DNA from: Brachypterus glaber
Lineage: Eukaryota; Arthropoda; Insecta; Coleoptera; Kateretidae
Assembly (NCBI GenBank): GCA_958510825.1
Contig: OY294047.1
Span: 38,207,229 to 38,271,228, forward strand
Length of the DNA stretch: 64,000 nt
Direction: 5' to 3'
Each line of letters starts with the position of its first letter. Within the stretch, counting starts at the first letter, position 1. A program made the translations under genes and the position numbers. Shown piece after piece: positions 46,861-59,330 of the stretch. The notes beneath the pieces are model-generated. The model was not told where the DNA came from, searched no databases, and worked only from the letters and a program-made list of their open reading frames with translations.

Positions 46861-48180
46861 GAATATAAAGACATTACAGCTTAGAGGATTTAAAATTGAA
46901 ATATTATGAAGTAAAGATATCGAGATTGATGGAGTAAAATGGACGATGAATAGAAATTTAATGAATTTTTAGACAAAATTACTGTTAACTAAACCATAAT
47001 TATATACCTAGTTTTTATAGTAAACATTGAAATTCTTTAGCCCGTCCCTGTATTGAATAAAATCCATTAATAATAGGCCATCATTATCACAGTGTCGGTA
47101 GACCATAAGCAGGTAAATTTTGAGCTCAAAAGAAGTTAAGGCCCGAATAATGGCGCGTAAGATTTTACATAATCAACCATTGGGAGGTACCGAAAAAATG
47201 GGAACCCACATCATTTGTTGACGTCTGCCGATACGGCCATGTGGAATTCTAAAAATGGTTGAAAATAACAAAAATGTTTATGGGAAACCTTACTTAAGGA
47301 AAATTGACTCTTATGTTAAATATTTTTTTTTATAAAATTGAATGATTATTTGCTAGTTAAAAGTTACTAGATTTGTAGTGATTTTGGTGACAAGTATGAA
47401 ATACAATTTAAATATAGCCTTTTATGCAAGTCGTTAATATTATAATTAATTTGAGACTGATGACCGGCATGGTCAAAGCTGGTATAAGTCAAGATTATTT
47501 GATGGTAAATATTGTACCGTAATTAATACGTTCACTGCCAACGGCTAGTTTTGACAGCGGAGCAATGGGTATGGGCAAGGGAAAAATAGAAAGAATTGAT
47601 TAATGTTGTTAGGGGCGCCAGTTACTTTAGCTTTTACTCCTTTAGGTAAGTAACAACCTAGTGTAAATACTTAAGCTTTTCAGTTTGAGAAAATATAACC
47701 CCTAAATAAAATAAGATAATTCATTTGAGAAATTTATTATAAATAAACTTAATGAAAGCACATCAAGTAATGTATTAATATATATAAAAAATATGTGTAA
47801 TTATATTAAGATATAATTAAAGAAATCTTAATAAAAATTACTAAATTCAGAAATCATTCGACTTAAATGTATAAAGAAAACATGAAGTTCAGCAAGCACC
47901 AAGAAATGTATGTAAACAACAATCATTTCTTGCAGTGTATAAAAGTCATGCTTAAATTAGAAATCATTTAATCAAAAGTATGATATTTAATAATTAATAA
48001 ATGAGATTAAATGTTTTAAAAAAAATAAGTACCTAAAAATGAACAAAAGCCAGAAGGGCATATAGTATTAATCAATACTATATCAGATCTGATAAAGTTT
48101 ACAGTTATAAGAATATTGAAATAAAAGAATTTAAAAATATGAAATATTGCTTTCAAAAGTTTTCAGAATGAGTACTTAGC
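46861..48180. other. Interval without supported feature
   Basis: 47040-47290 is unique and less AT-rich; no exon or repeat could be defined. The rest is AT-rich. Confidence 0.4.
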
Positions 48181-48755
48181 TGGTTTCTGCAAAATCCATG
48201 AGGTATGAATTCCATCGTCTCCATCTGTGCAAGTCTCCCCTATGCTGATGAATTCATTTCTCAAATGAAAGAAAAAAAAATATAGGCTGTCCCATCTACT
48301 TTGGAAAAATTATCTTCCAGGATAAAATGTACGATTGAAAATGTTGTCCGGGATTAAATATGCTTTTGAAAATTATGTCCAATATAAAATTGTCTGCTAG
48401 ACGGTCATATAGAATTTATCTATGCCGAAAAATACAGAACCATGTTCCAACAGAACATCACTCCATGCGGAGAACTTGTATATCAAATATACCAAAATAA
48501 ACTTCAACTTAAATTAATGTAATTCCATATTAATGGTATAGAAATGGTGAGTAATTAATGGTAATTAATTAATGTAGTAATAATGGTGGTGTCATTCTAA
48601 GTCTTCGATGTCCATCGAAACGTTATAAATGCGTAATTGTAGAAAATAACAGTTATAATATCTTCCGCATTGTTTAAATATTCATTTTCACTAACTTTAA
48701 ATAAAAATACATGAAGGATTACTTCGATGATTACAGAAAATAAACACTCGTCAAA

Positions 48756-49392
48756 ATGAGACCACCATTGTACAGAGTTGCTTCAAGAAGGAGGAAAATC
48801 GACCTTATCAACCGGTATGAACCCTTCAGGTAAATAAAATCCTATTTCTGAACTATTAGCGACATCTATGCAAGTCATTATCAACTACAGTTTTACCGTA
48901 TAGGATTCCTAATAAAGGTAACTGAAACGACACCAAAAATAATAACTAATTAAAAGAATGTTTCCTAATAAATCCGTATTAGTGATATCTAACCTCAAAA
49001 TATTACTCTAAGAAACAAATATAAACAATACTTATTGTTTATCAGCAAAACTAATAAAAATACGAACAGAATACTAAGTGTCCTGTGAACTAAGTATAAA
49101 CAAAATACTGAATCTAAGTGAGCAGTTCCAGCAAACTATTTTCAACAAATTCTGGATTATCCCGAAGCAATAAGCATATGAAACTTTCCAGGAGAGACAA
49201 GCTACAAATGAAAGCCAGTGAAATCCAACCCTCAATAGACTCTGAAACATATAAAAACCAGGTAAGTCCATAGACAAATGCACTATAGAGAAATAAGTCA
49301 TATGATTCTTTATTATTAAAAATCATATTCTAATTATGTTTTCTTTATGTTATTTTCAGGTAGAACTATGGAATAGAGACTCATATGGTTAG
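48756..49392 (+). CDS. Candidate small three-exon gene, product unknown
   Basis: Exon 1 (48756-48829): ATG in a good insect context (TCAAAATG), 24 codons plus two bases, then CAG|GTAAAT. Exon 2: starts near 49123-49129 after CAG or TTCCAG and stays in the same frame to 49261, ending CAG|GTAAGT. Exon 3 (49360-49392): after a 98-bp intron with TTATTTTCAG, ten codons then TAG at 49390. The phases of all joins agree, and the exons are richer in GC than the introns. The conceptual product is about 80 residues with a basic N-terminal part (SRRRK) and no recognised domain, signal peptide or membrane segment. The exon 2 acceptor has a weak pyrimidine tract. A minus-strand frame also crosses exon 2. 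It may instead be a noncoding spliced transcript or chance. Confidence 0.27.
49262..49359 (+). other. Consensus-quality 98-bp intron candidate
   Basis: Donor CAG|GTAAGT, pyrimidine-rich stretch ending TTATTTTCAG, and a size in the normal range for short insect introns. This is the best-supported splice pair seen in the window. Confidence 0.45.
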
Positions 49393-49399
49393 AATTCAG

Positions 49400-50438
49400 T
49401 TCCTGCTACAAAATAGTCCCAGATACAAAATAGTTCTGTACGTACGTAACTATTTATATACAAAATAAACATAAATTATAACGTAAGTAAACGAATAGTT
49501 TAATTAACCCTTGCTATATTACAAAGTGACGATTTATGTCGTTACAATATTTATATGTATGCTAGATTTCGGTACAGTAAGACAGGTTTTCTTAAGGTTG
49601 TCAAATAGCAAGGTTTCAAGTATGCTTAGTTTTGATCACCAAATCAAAATAAGTTGCAGTGATCTCTGCACTTAAAATAGAAACAAATGTAAAAGCGGGA
49701 TCTAATCAAGTTAAGAAGGCTAGTTTTTTTATGTTTCCTACAGACTTTTTATGCTAAATTTAACCAGTTTTATCTTAAGTTTTAATTTTTAAGGAATTTA
49801 CCAATAAAGTTTCAGTTTACTGAAACATAAATAGTAAATTAAAACTGGTTAAGCACCTTTAAAAAAACTATGTATAAAACTATAACTTTATTATAGTATA
49901 AAATAACTCTAAATAGACGTCCCCGAACAAGTATAAAGTTATAAATAAATAAAATAAAAATAAAATAAATATAAGTGCATATTTAAAAATATTATTGTAT
50001 AATATATCGCATGTATTTATACAATCCAATGATATATTGCAATTAGTTAACAAATTAACACGTCCTCCGTCATGTTGGTCAATAAAAGAACTATTCGAAA
50101 AGTAAAAATTATCTTACAACTCAATGAAATTAAATATTCACAAGGATCAAAGGATGAATTATGGTCGGAGCTAATAAATTATATACGAGAGAGCATAATA
50201 AATTATTGTGAATATGCTTCGAACACGGAGTCTTAATTATTATTGTCGCTTGTACAAATATGGGCGAATGTATGTGTCAAAGTATAATTATTATATTTTA
50301 TGCAATATTTCTTAATTTAATGAGTATACGTATACTAGTATTAGTTATCACAGTTGTAGATGTGGATCCATTTGCCTTTTTGCATCATTCAACTCTAGAT
50401 AATAATATCAAGCAACCAATTTATTTTATATTTACATA
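49400..50438. other. AT-rich spacer
   Basis: No supported feature. Confidence 0.5.
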
Positions 50439-50440
50439 TA

Positions 50441-51104
50441 CAGGGTGATCTATAACTGTCATGCCAAAATTTAAGAGGTGATTCTACATCCAAAAATATC
50501 AAAAAAAGTTCTTATAAAGGTTGGTCCGAAAATGAGCCCTAAGGGAGCTACGGCCCTTTAAAATTGTAACAAAAATAGGGTTTTAATTAATAACTCTGGT
50601 ACCCTTTAAGCTACAGCGATGAGCTTTTGTATGTATACTAGTTTTAATAAGGACAAAAAGTTTATGTTAATTTATTTTTTTTAATTTATCCAGAAGCGTG
50701 CCTAGACAGACAAAATATGTGAGCTTAGCAAAATTTTGCCCCAAACTTTTTTATGTGCAGTTTTTTGTGGATTTTTTGTAAAAAGTATAGATTTCTGGAG
50801 TAAAATTACATAAAAATGTCATATAGTGTAACCCTATAGGAGCAACTTAAAAAAAATGCAGTTAAGAGGAAGTAACATTTTGTGACACCAAAAACGTTAC
50901 TTTTTAAGAGGCCATTACTCCTTTAATATTGAATTTAGGTGTTTTGGTGATGCTCTTATTTGTTCCCCATTTAATATGACTACTTCGAAGAGCCTTAGCT
51001 CCCTTAGGGTTCATTTCCGGACCACCCGTTAAGAAACTTTTTTTCATATTTTTGGATGTAGAATTATCTCTTAAATTTTGGCATTGCAGTTACAGATCAC
51101 CCTG
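50441..51104. mobile_element. CAGGGTGATC-ended fold-back MITE, TA target duplication
   Basis: The ends are flanked by TA (50439-50440 and 51105-51106). Long arms share CAAAATTTAAGAG, ATTCTACATCCAAAAATAT, GGTCCG(A/G)AAATGA and CCTAAGGGAGCTA. This is the most complete member of the family also seen at 9485-11410 and in part at 24745. 664 bp without an ORF. Confidence 0.85.
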
Positions 51105-51324
51105 TATACTGATCCATTAAATGGACTATCACTATTAAGGCCACTGGGAGGATAATTATATTCGGCAATGTGAATAAAATTTAGCAAAAGCTTTTTCTTA
51201 AAATTTTAAGAAAAGACTTTCCCTGTCTATTATGTATAGGATATTCTAGACTTACAATTTTTATTTTAGTGTTATTTGTTAATATTTTATTTTGGGAAAT
51301 CCTTTTTTGGATCTGACTAAATTT

Positions 51325-51880
51325 TTCATCTGATTTAGCTGTCAGCTAAAATTTGCGGCAAATTTTCGATACATGCTCTAATATTTTGTTTAATTTAAAT
51401 AATAATGAGTTTGACAGAATGCAAGTTATACAAAATAGGGCGTTAAGATCTATTTTAAATTGTAGTAAATATACACCGGTTAGATTAATGTTGGAAACTC
51501 AAGTTAATATAATGAGTGTTAAGCAAAGAATTACTTTTAAAACAATATTGTTTATTTTTAAAATAAAAAATAATATGTTGCCATCCTATTAATGTTATCA
51601 AGTAAATCTTAGTCATAATAGTCATGGATACCAAACTAGAGACAATAAAATATTAATAGAAAAGTTTAACAAAAGTAGAACATAAAGTTCTCTTTTCTTT
51701 AAAGGTTTTCAAATTTGTAATGATTTACCAACTAATTTAAAAAATTGTAGTAAATACTTAGGTTTTAAAAAATTACTATTTAACTATGTTGTTAATAACT
51801 ATTAATATTTGTATCCTTTGTAAAAGTTTGTAAAAAAATAGCTTTTGCTAAATAAAGATTATTATTATTATTATTACATG
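51325..51880 (+). mobile_element. 3' fragment of a Jockey/CR1-like non-LTR element
   Basis: It contains the C-terminal part of an RT ORF, a short 3' UTR (TTGCTAAATAAAG) and an (ATT)n tail at 51851-51878. It is heavily 5'-truncated. The tail style matches the 27005-28322 element, but the protein is of a different family. Confidence 0.75.
51353..51804 (+). pseudogene. Degenerate C-terminal RT region of a non-LTR element
   Basis: An open stretch (51353-51592) encodes FDRMQVIQNRALRSIL, CSKYTPVRLMLETQ and FIFKIKNNMLPSY, a block typical of the region after the thumb in Jockey/CR1-type RTs. After PSY a one-base change shifts the frame. The homologous reading continues with GYQTRDN and a FFKGFQICNDLPTNLKN-like segment to TAA at about 51804, interrupted by a further stop near 51683. 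The first codon is TTG, and a TAA lies just upstream, so no start exists. Non-functional remnant. Confidence 0.75.
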
Positions 51881-54150
51881 TATTAAAAGTACCCTACATG
51901 TATGGTAATTTTTTCAGTAGTGGTATTGGAAAAACTCATTACTTTAATATATTAATACTATATATTGTTATATTATTATATAATTAATATTAATATTATT
52001 AATAGTATTCGCAAGTCAATATAGTATAGTTTTCGGGAAAGGTATTGAAATTTTACTATATAGTATACCTATAGTATAGTATACTGAAGTAACTTGTAAA
52101 CATGTATGGAAAAATTTCAGTGTATATTCATGGTATTTTTTTAATAATTTCTCATAGTGTAAGCAATAGTTTTTAAACTAAATAATTTAATAATATAAAA
52201 CAGGTGAGGTCAACTCATGAGCTATCTAATATAAAACTATACTAGATTTTTTTAATATTATTTATTTGAAGAAACAAGAAAAAAAATCATATGGAATGCA
52301 TAATTTTTTTGAAAAATTAAGTTTTTGTTTAATTGATTAAAAAAAGTTTGATATTATGACTATAAATAAATAAAGTTGATTAAAAAACTAAGGTCCCATG
52401 TTATTTTATTGTCCTTTTAAGTTATTTATAAACTACCCACCAAACGAAAGAAAATATAGTTAAATCATAGGTACAATAAAACGTACTTAAAAAAACACTA
52501 ATAATATAAAATTTGTGGGATACATTATCATTAGTAGCGCGTTAAGAGAATAGAAACATCTTTATTTAATGAATGCCGACTCATTTTTTAAACATGTGGT
52601 CTTTTAGTTTTTTTTTGTGTTCTATGCGGTACATCTATGAAGGCTACATTGTGAACTAAGATGTTGAAAAATGGCCTACCAATTTTGAAACAGTGTATTC
52701 CATTAATTACAAAAAAGCCGGAATAAACGTATTAAGATGAACAACCAAAACAAAAGAAATCTCATGCGTGTAAAAATATACTATCTGATTTTTTTATAAA
52801 AAATATTTTGAGCACTTTATTATTAGTCATTAGATTCTCATTATCATTAGATTATTACTCCAAAGACTGGGTTGAGGCAGCTTTCCATCCCACCCTCTTA
52901 TTGACAAATTCTTTCATTTCCCTGAAATTTCTAACCCTACATCACTTATTATTTGTGAGCAGTATTCCATTCTATGCCTGCCTACCTATCTTCCAATTCC
53001 GGTTTGCTCTCCAGAATATTTTTCAGTAAACACTTATGTCTTAGTATGTGATCCATTATTAGATCTCTTTTCCTAACCTTTCACAACACACGCTATTACC
53101 CGATTGTCTCCAATACGCTCTCATTTTTAACTGTATCTGACTATTTAATCTCTAGCATGCTTCTATATAGTTTTAATTTTGCCAAGAAAAATCCATGGAA
53201 ATATGTGCATTTCATTTTAGGACAAGAGCTACTCAAAAACAATTTTTTTCTGGATAGAATACTGAACAATTTTGTATAATTAAGCGACTTTAGTTATTAA
53301 ATACAAGTTGTTACAGTAAAACATGCTATTCTGTTATCGTTATACTAGACGCCATAGATATAGTAGAATGTTTACATTTGAGACAGATTAATGTGAGATA
53401 AGGGCATAATTTAATTTTATTATATATATAAAAGTTCGTAGAGGACGTACTGGATGTAGTAAACATTCTGACTGCAAGAGTAGGATCAATAAACCTTGAC
53501 AAGCGCCAGAAAAAAAATGTTAGAGAATAAAAAAACATCTCTTGTATTTGTGGCGTAAGAATTGTAAGAAATTGTATTCAATAAATAAATAAATCTAAAT
53601 TTATTTATAATTATTTGCCTAATGCATAATCATAATTAAATCTGATTATATTTATATTTTCTTAAATTTAGTATGACAAATCACAATACCGCGGCATATA
53701 TTTCATATCATGTAAAAAAAAATCTTTCACAATAGTATTTAAATAATAATTTGTTAGGAAATAAATTAAAAATGGATTACACATATTCAAATAAAGAATA
53801 AAATATTTTATCATTTATGATTATAAGATACGCTCCATCCGATTACATGCCTCGACTTTACAGAAGCCTGTTTCTTTATTAAAGTCTTAACGGTCATGTA
53901 TCAAAATATTCAAAGAGTTTTTTTTTAAACCGAGATCGAATCGTTTAATCAAAGTCGACTTGTGTCGACTCCCGGTGAGAAAACCCACAGAACATTATAC
54001 ATACCAAGGTTTTCCATGATCTTTTATTTATATTTGTGGGTTAAGTCACGTAAACATTAAGAATATTGAAGAAAAATATTTTTTTAATTTTGAATTATCA
54101 TATTTCATGATAACCTCACTGCATGATCATTTTAGTTTAACATATGATGG
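51881..54150. other. AT-rich interval, possible decayed RTE remnant
   Basis: At 52830-53110, the minus strand in pieces resembles the C-terminal HILRHK...ESKPELE style of RTE polyproteins but is broken by stops, so only weak support exists. An (AAAT)n run at 53579-53593 follows unremarkable sequence. Nothing else is seen. Confidence 0.3.
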
Positions 54151-54151
54151 A

Positions 54152-55195
54152 AATAGTATATTACATACCGAGGTATAAACTGTTTCATTTTCTGAGGGAA
54201 AGTTAGCATAGCGTAGCTCCGAGGTCTGCTCATTCCCGAAGGACAAATGAAATATCAAACCGAGGTTGCATACTATTTTAATCCCAACGATACCTATTTT
54301 ATTTACAATTATTCGCTTTCTTTTCCACTACAAAAACTATTTGAATTTTTACGCCATATTAAAAAGTTTAATTGCAATGAAGTTTGTTACAAATAAACTT
54401 TGTTTTTGGTTAACTAACAATCTTAAAACATTTATATCCATCCAATATAAATTTAGTAATACATTTAAATGTTTTTCTCTAAAAACTAGTAGAAATGAAA
54501 TACCTACGTTACTTCGTTAGTTTAGCGATAGAGGACAGCATCTGTTTTTCGTTTTCTATTTTTTGACATCTGAAGTTTTTTGAAGTATTGAGACATGATT
54601 GTTAATAAATAAAATATTTATTTATAGTGTAGTATACGAATAAAAGTAGGAAATGTAAATGTATACACTAGCTATGTAAATCTAATTCAATTTTTTATTA
54701 TATATATTATATATGTAGTAGGCATACACCAAAGAAATATACTGAAGTCAACAAATAATTGGCTACCAAGGTAAATAAAATTCTTGAATTTATCTTACTT
54801 TAAAACTATTATTGGTATTTGTTATATCCAGTTAGGTACCTTAAAATGTAATGCATTTTACATTTTAACTTAAGTTAATCACGTTTAACTACACCCCAAA
54901 ATAGTAATATAAATAACCTATAAAGTTGGAAGTAGTCACTGTTTATTTTTCATAAATAACAAAAGAATATAACTTTAATTTATACGTGTTAATATAAAAA
55001 ATAAATCTGGTATAAATAAAAAAATAAATGTATTTGGAACTGTTATGTCATAAAATTCAAGTCAATAAATAAAAAAAATTGACAGTGATAGTGACATACG
55101 TGAAGTTAGCTACAAGAGCCTTCCCGAGCAAGGGAAGAAAATGAGTTGCTTCTAACTTTTTAGGAAGCAGTGAATAATAAAAAAAAATCCAACTT
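54152..55195. repeat. Second copy of the 44417-44838 dispersed repeat, expanded
   Basis: It starts AATAGTATATTACATACCGAGG and shares TTTTATTTA...CACTACAAAAACT, AAAAGTTTAATTG and, at its far end, CTACAAGAGCCTT and TTCTAACTTTTTAGGAAG with 44417-44838, in direct orientation. About 600 extra bp (54396-54990) separates the two matching halves. Confidence 0.65.
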
Positions 55196-55284
55196 AGTTA
55201 ATATCGAATGTCATACATTGGTCACCGGCTTTGTAATCGAACAAACAATTTTCTTAAGCTTATTATTTCGAGTAATTGGATGGT

Positions 55285-55527
55285 CAACGGCTAAGGTGGA
55301 TGGGTCATGTGATGAGGATGCATGAGCACCGGATACCAAGAAAAGTTTTGGAAAGTAGCTTAGGTGGAAAGAAGAGAAGAGGAAGGCCGAGATCAAGATG
55401 GAAGGATGAGGTGGTGAAGGATATAGAGCAAATAAATATCACTAATTGGAAGGAGAAGACTAGAGATAGAAATACATGGAGAAACATTGTCAAACAAGCC
55501 ATGGGCCCACTGGGCCTGCAGAGCTAA
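55285..55527 (+). pseudogene. C-terminal fragment of RTE endonuclease-reverse transcriptase
   Basis: About 80 residues: RLRWMGHVMRM, then RIPRKVLES, KKRRGRPRSRWKDEV and NTWRNIV, the hallmark extreme C terminus of insect RTE-like polyproteins. The open frame begins in the target duplication at a TTG (55276), so no start exists. It ends at TAA (55525-55527), 14 bases before the tail repeat. The reading frame is intact, consistent with recent insertion. Confidence 0.88.
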
Positions 55528-55541
55528 CATATATATATATA
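55285..55541 (+). mobile_element. 5'-truncated RTE-type retrotransposon with 12-bp target duplication
   Basis: TAATTGGATGGT occurs at 55273-55284 and again at 55542-55553, a perfect 12-bp target duplication around a 257-bp insertion. The insert holds an RTE ORF end and a short ACATATAT tail. This is the best-delimited retrotransposition event in the window, and the perfect repeat implies youth. Confidence 0.88.
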
Positions 55542-55554
55542 TAATTGGATGGTA

Positions 55555-56869
55555 AAAGGGGGCCTAGCAGAAAACGAGACTTATAGTCCAGGATCTAGAA
55601 TCTATACATTTTTGTTTTCACTTTTGTGTTTGGATATATTTCGTTTGTAAGTGCTTAGAAGGGGCCAAATTAGTTTTTTCTCTCGAGTAATCATGCTAAA
55701 ATATTAAAAGTTGTTCCTAGGACTCCCAACACAAAACTGGACTGAACTGTATCATGTCTGTATAATTGCTCCCAAGATGTATGTATGTAAATTGTTGTCG
55801 TGTGTAAAATATAGAACATTTTTTTTTTAGCTAAGCAAGGCTCATTAAATATTTTATATTGAACACCTACCACCAGAAGAAGGATAACACAATAAAAAAA
55901 CTAGCTGTCAAAAAAATATCTAGACACAGTTCCTTTTTATGATGCTTTTTATTCACAGGAGATTGTCCATTTCATATATTTATTCTTCTTTGTATAAACA
56001 ATGACCATTTTAAGAGAATGTGAATGCTGTTTGATTTTTGTGTTTGTTTTTAGTCTTGTTCCATTTTTTACTTTAAAGATTAATGTCATATATAATTCAA
56101 GTCGTGAGCACGCAAATGGCGTTTTAAAAAGATTCGACAATATTGATTAAGTATTGAAATATAAATAAATCATTCAAAATTTTTAAATGATAATATTTTT
56201 TTAGTTAATAGGTATTATTAATAAAGCAGAAACAAAAAAGCCAATTTATAATAATTATCTATTTTATATTAACATAAAGAAAACTACCAGTTTTAAAAAA
56301 CAAATTAACTAATATGCAATTAACTTAATCACTTCGCATTACTTAAAATAACAATATAATATCTTAATAATTAAATTATATCATTATAACAATTATTTAA
56401 AGTAGTGTAGTATGACTAGCTTAAAAAATTAGCATATGAAAATTCATAAAAGTTAGTGTGTTAAAATGGTTTAAGCACGCAACATACAATTTTGGACGGT
56501 CCTATAGTATGCATAAAATGTGAATATAATTATATTATAATTATAATTAGATTTTATAATAATAACTTAATTCATAAAAATATGAACATAAAATATTAAA
56601 CTAATTAAGATAAATTTATTTAGGTACGCACGGTTCGCAAAAAAGGTCAAATATAATAAAAAATTGCCCAAGAACTTTGAAAATAAAATTTGATTCCTGG
56701 CCCTTTCCTTAAATAGGAAAAGCAAAAATTAAAAAATTTGAAAGACAATCGCACTTTTTTGTTTTGAGTATTATAAAATAGATACACGCTGATTTATAAT
56801 TTTCCCAATTCACCAATATTTGCTACAGTTTAATTTTTCTGCTTAAACTTTTTACCTGTAACTCAAAAA
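55555..56869. other. AT-rich spacer
   Basis: No supported gene. AT-rich inverted snippets near 56520-56560 are low complexity. Confidence 0.45.
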
Positions 56870-58065
56870 TTAAATTTTAAATAATATCTAACAAATAGGA
56901 CCCCCTTGGGGGGCCTTAAAGAGGACGCAAGCCTAAATTTTTAAATTTTCCTGGGTTTATCTTATATGCTCTATTTATATACCAATATAAGCTATTTTAC
57001 TAGTATATTAATTTTTTTTTAAATAGGGGGTTTTGGGGGGCCTCGAGCCAATTTTCAGATTTTTTTTTAGAATTTCAATGTACAAAAAATATTATAATAT
57101 TATAAATATTTTCTAGATATTGTAAAAGAGTGTTTAAAAGGTCGGTTTGGGGGTTAATTATTATATATTATATAATCAGAGGCGTAACCAGGTCCAAATT
57201 TTGGGGGGGGCTTGAGCCCCTAAAAAATAGTCAAATTTTTAAGTTTGTCTGTCTGTGAGACTTTTATAGTTTGATTTGGGGGGGGGGGGCTTAGAAAAAT
57301 TTGGGAGGCTAAGGCTATGTATATAATATATATTATTATATAATATATTATATACTAATATAAAAAAGATATATAATAATATTTCTCCTGAAAGTTGTTA
57401 AAGAAGTCTCTTATAAACCTACTATATACCTTCGAACCTTTCAAAAAAATTGATTTGTAAAGTAAGTTTAAAATGTTTTTTCTTTTTCTTCCGATCGTCT
57501 GATATCTCTTCTTTAAGCCGAAAGTAGAGATTTTAAAGTTTTAGCCATAATGTATTATAGAAATATTATGTACATAATTATGTATGTATAATTATTAGAT
57601 AAAGTAAGTCTCTTATAAGAGACTTCTTTAACAACTTTCAGGAAAAACAAACCAAATTTGGCACGTACGCGTACATAATAATATTATTATTATATATCTT
57701 TTTTATATTAATATATAATAATAATAATAATATATAATATAATATATATTATATATTATATAATAATTAACCCCCAAACCGACATTTTAAACACTCTTAC
57801 AATATCTAGAAAATATTTATAATATTATAATATTTTTTGTACATTAAAATTCTAAAAAAAAAAATCTGAAAATAGGCGCGAGACCCCCCAAACCTCCCTA
57901 TTTAAAAAAATATTTAATATACTACTAGAATAGCTTATATTGGTATATAAATAGAGCATACAAGATAAACCCAGGAAAATTTAAAAATTTAGGCTTTCGT
58001 CCTCTTTAAGGCCCCCCAAGTGGGTTCTATTTGTTAGATATTATTTAAAATTTAATTTTTGAGTT
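56870..58065. mobile_element. 1.2-kb fold-back element
   Basis: AACTCAAAAATTAAATTTTA (56870) is inverted at 58046-58065. Arms of about 300 bp pair through CAAATAGGACCC, GAGGACGCAAGCC, AAACCCAGGAAAATT-type and CCCCCAAACCGAC blocks. Inner arms (57318-57410 and 57612-57735) also pair (GAAAGTTGTTAAAGAAGTCT). The left arm has about 140 extra bases (57175-57318) with GAGGCGTAACCAGG and G-runs. It directly abuts the probable LTR. Confidence 0.75.
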
Positions 58066-59125
58066 TGTAGCAGTTATGACTGCCACTGTTTTTAAAGATT
58101 ACCTGATCTGTGTCACGTAATCATACGATGTTACCATTTTTTCAGAAGTTAGTATTTCTTTCTATTTGCACATATAAGATTGAGTACAGACTTATTGTAT
58201 GGTCTTGTGGAAGTCTTGCGATGGTCCTTGATTCCATTTGCTGGGTCATTTTTCTTTTATTACAGAATTTGTCTTATTTTTGGTGTTTACTTTTGATAGC
58301 CTAAAATATAATAACAAACGTCTAGTAATCTACTACATTCAGTACTTGAGTTAGCTACTGATGTTTTTCAGCTAGTCTTACCTTTTTAATCACAGCTAAA
58401 GCTTCTGGAAGTCGGATAAAATCATTATCAAAGATTGTTTACCTAATTTTGAGGTTAGTTTTACTTCTACCCGCATTCAGGTATACAGTATGCATTGCAT
58501 GGTCAGCTGATGACTTCAAGTTGGTTTATTTTCGTCGTATCATTTCTTAAACCATATGAAACGATTGTTAGATGTATGGCTAGGCATTTTAAACTTATTT
58601 AGAGTATTCTTTTTCTTTATTTTCAAGTATTATGGGGATTATGAATAGATGTTTTTTGTGTTGCCTACCCTCAAAATCGATTTGTTGTTCGTAGTTCCAA
58701 GTTTCGCCACGGGGGAAGTTTTGTACCTTGCCGGAGTTGAAGGGAGTGGCGTTCTTTTTCAAAACGACAAGCAATGGCGTTCAGGTCGTAAAATCAGAAT
58801 CTGATTTTTGTGAAACCATCCGTGGTTTATGTTTGTGTAAAAATGTTGCAATAAGTTTGTAATGAAGTGTAGTATAATCCTACGTAATTAGTTCAAGCAG
58901 TTTTAATGGAAATTCCACAATATTCATCTTTCAAAGTAAGTCGCTTTTTGGTTACCTAAGTTACAAGTGTTTAACACGTTGTTTTCTTTATTTTCATTAG
59001 AGGCGTACAGATGAAGGCTTCAGGCTGCAGAGTATTCTAGTATTCAGCACTTACTGCTCCAATTAATTCAGTTTTGGACTGGGTAAGTTTATTTTAAATC
59101 TAATTACGGATTTCGATTTTTCATA

Positions 59126-59330
59126 TCGATGGCTGAGTTCTAAAGTCGCTGTTCTTTCTTTCTAGATTGTTGGTGAAGCTTTTCCATTTCTGTTCTAACG
59201 TTCTTCGAATGTTTTGACGATACCTCTATCCCAAATTTTAGGAATATTGTTGGTGAAGCTTTTATATTTTACAACGTTACCGTTATCTCAAATTTTACGA
59301 GTATCGATGGCGAAGCTTTCCATTTCAACT
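59126..59330 (+). repeat. Degenerate tandem repeat within the LTR
   Basis: Units headed by AT(T/C)G(T/A)TGG(T/C)GAAGCTTT start at 59166, 59246 and 59303, with a weaker one at 59127. Units also share (C)TATC(C/T)CAAATTTTA. Confidence 0.7.

Noticed and set aside
49074..49326. Minus-strand hydrophobic ORFs of 70-75 codons suggestive of a membrane protein
   Set aside because: They overlap in two frames, have no matching splice sites on that strand and no family motif; the plus-strand splice arrangement is better supported.
52830..53110. Decayed RTE-like C terminus on the minus strand
   Set aside because: Similarity is limited to short phrases and broken by several stops; not enough for a confident call.
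58110..58304. 64-codon ORF near the start of the LTR
   Set aside because: Hydrophobic by composition, within the inferred LTR, and without a recognised domain.
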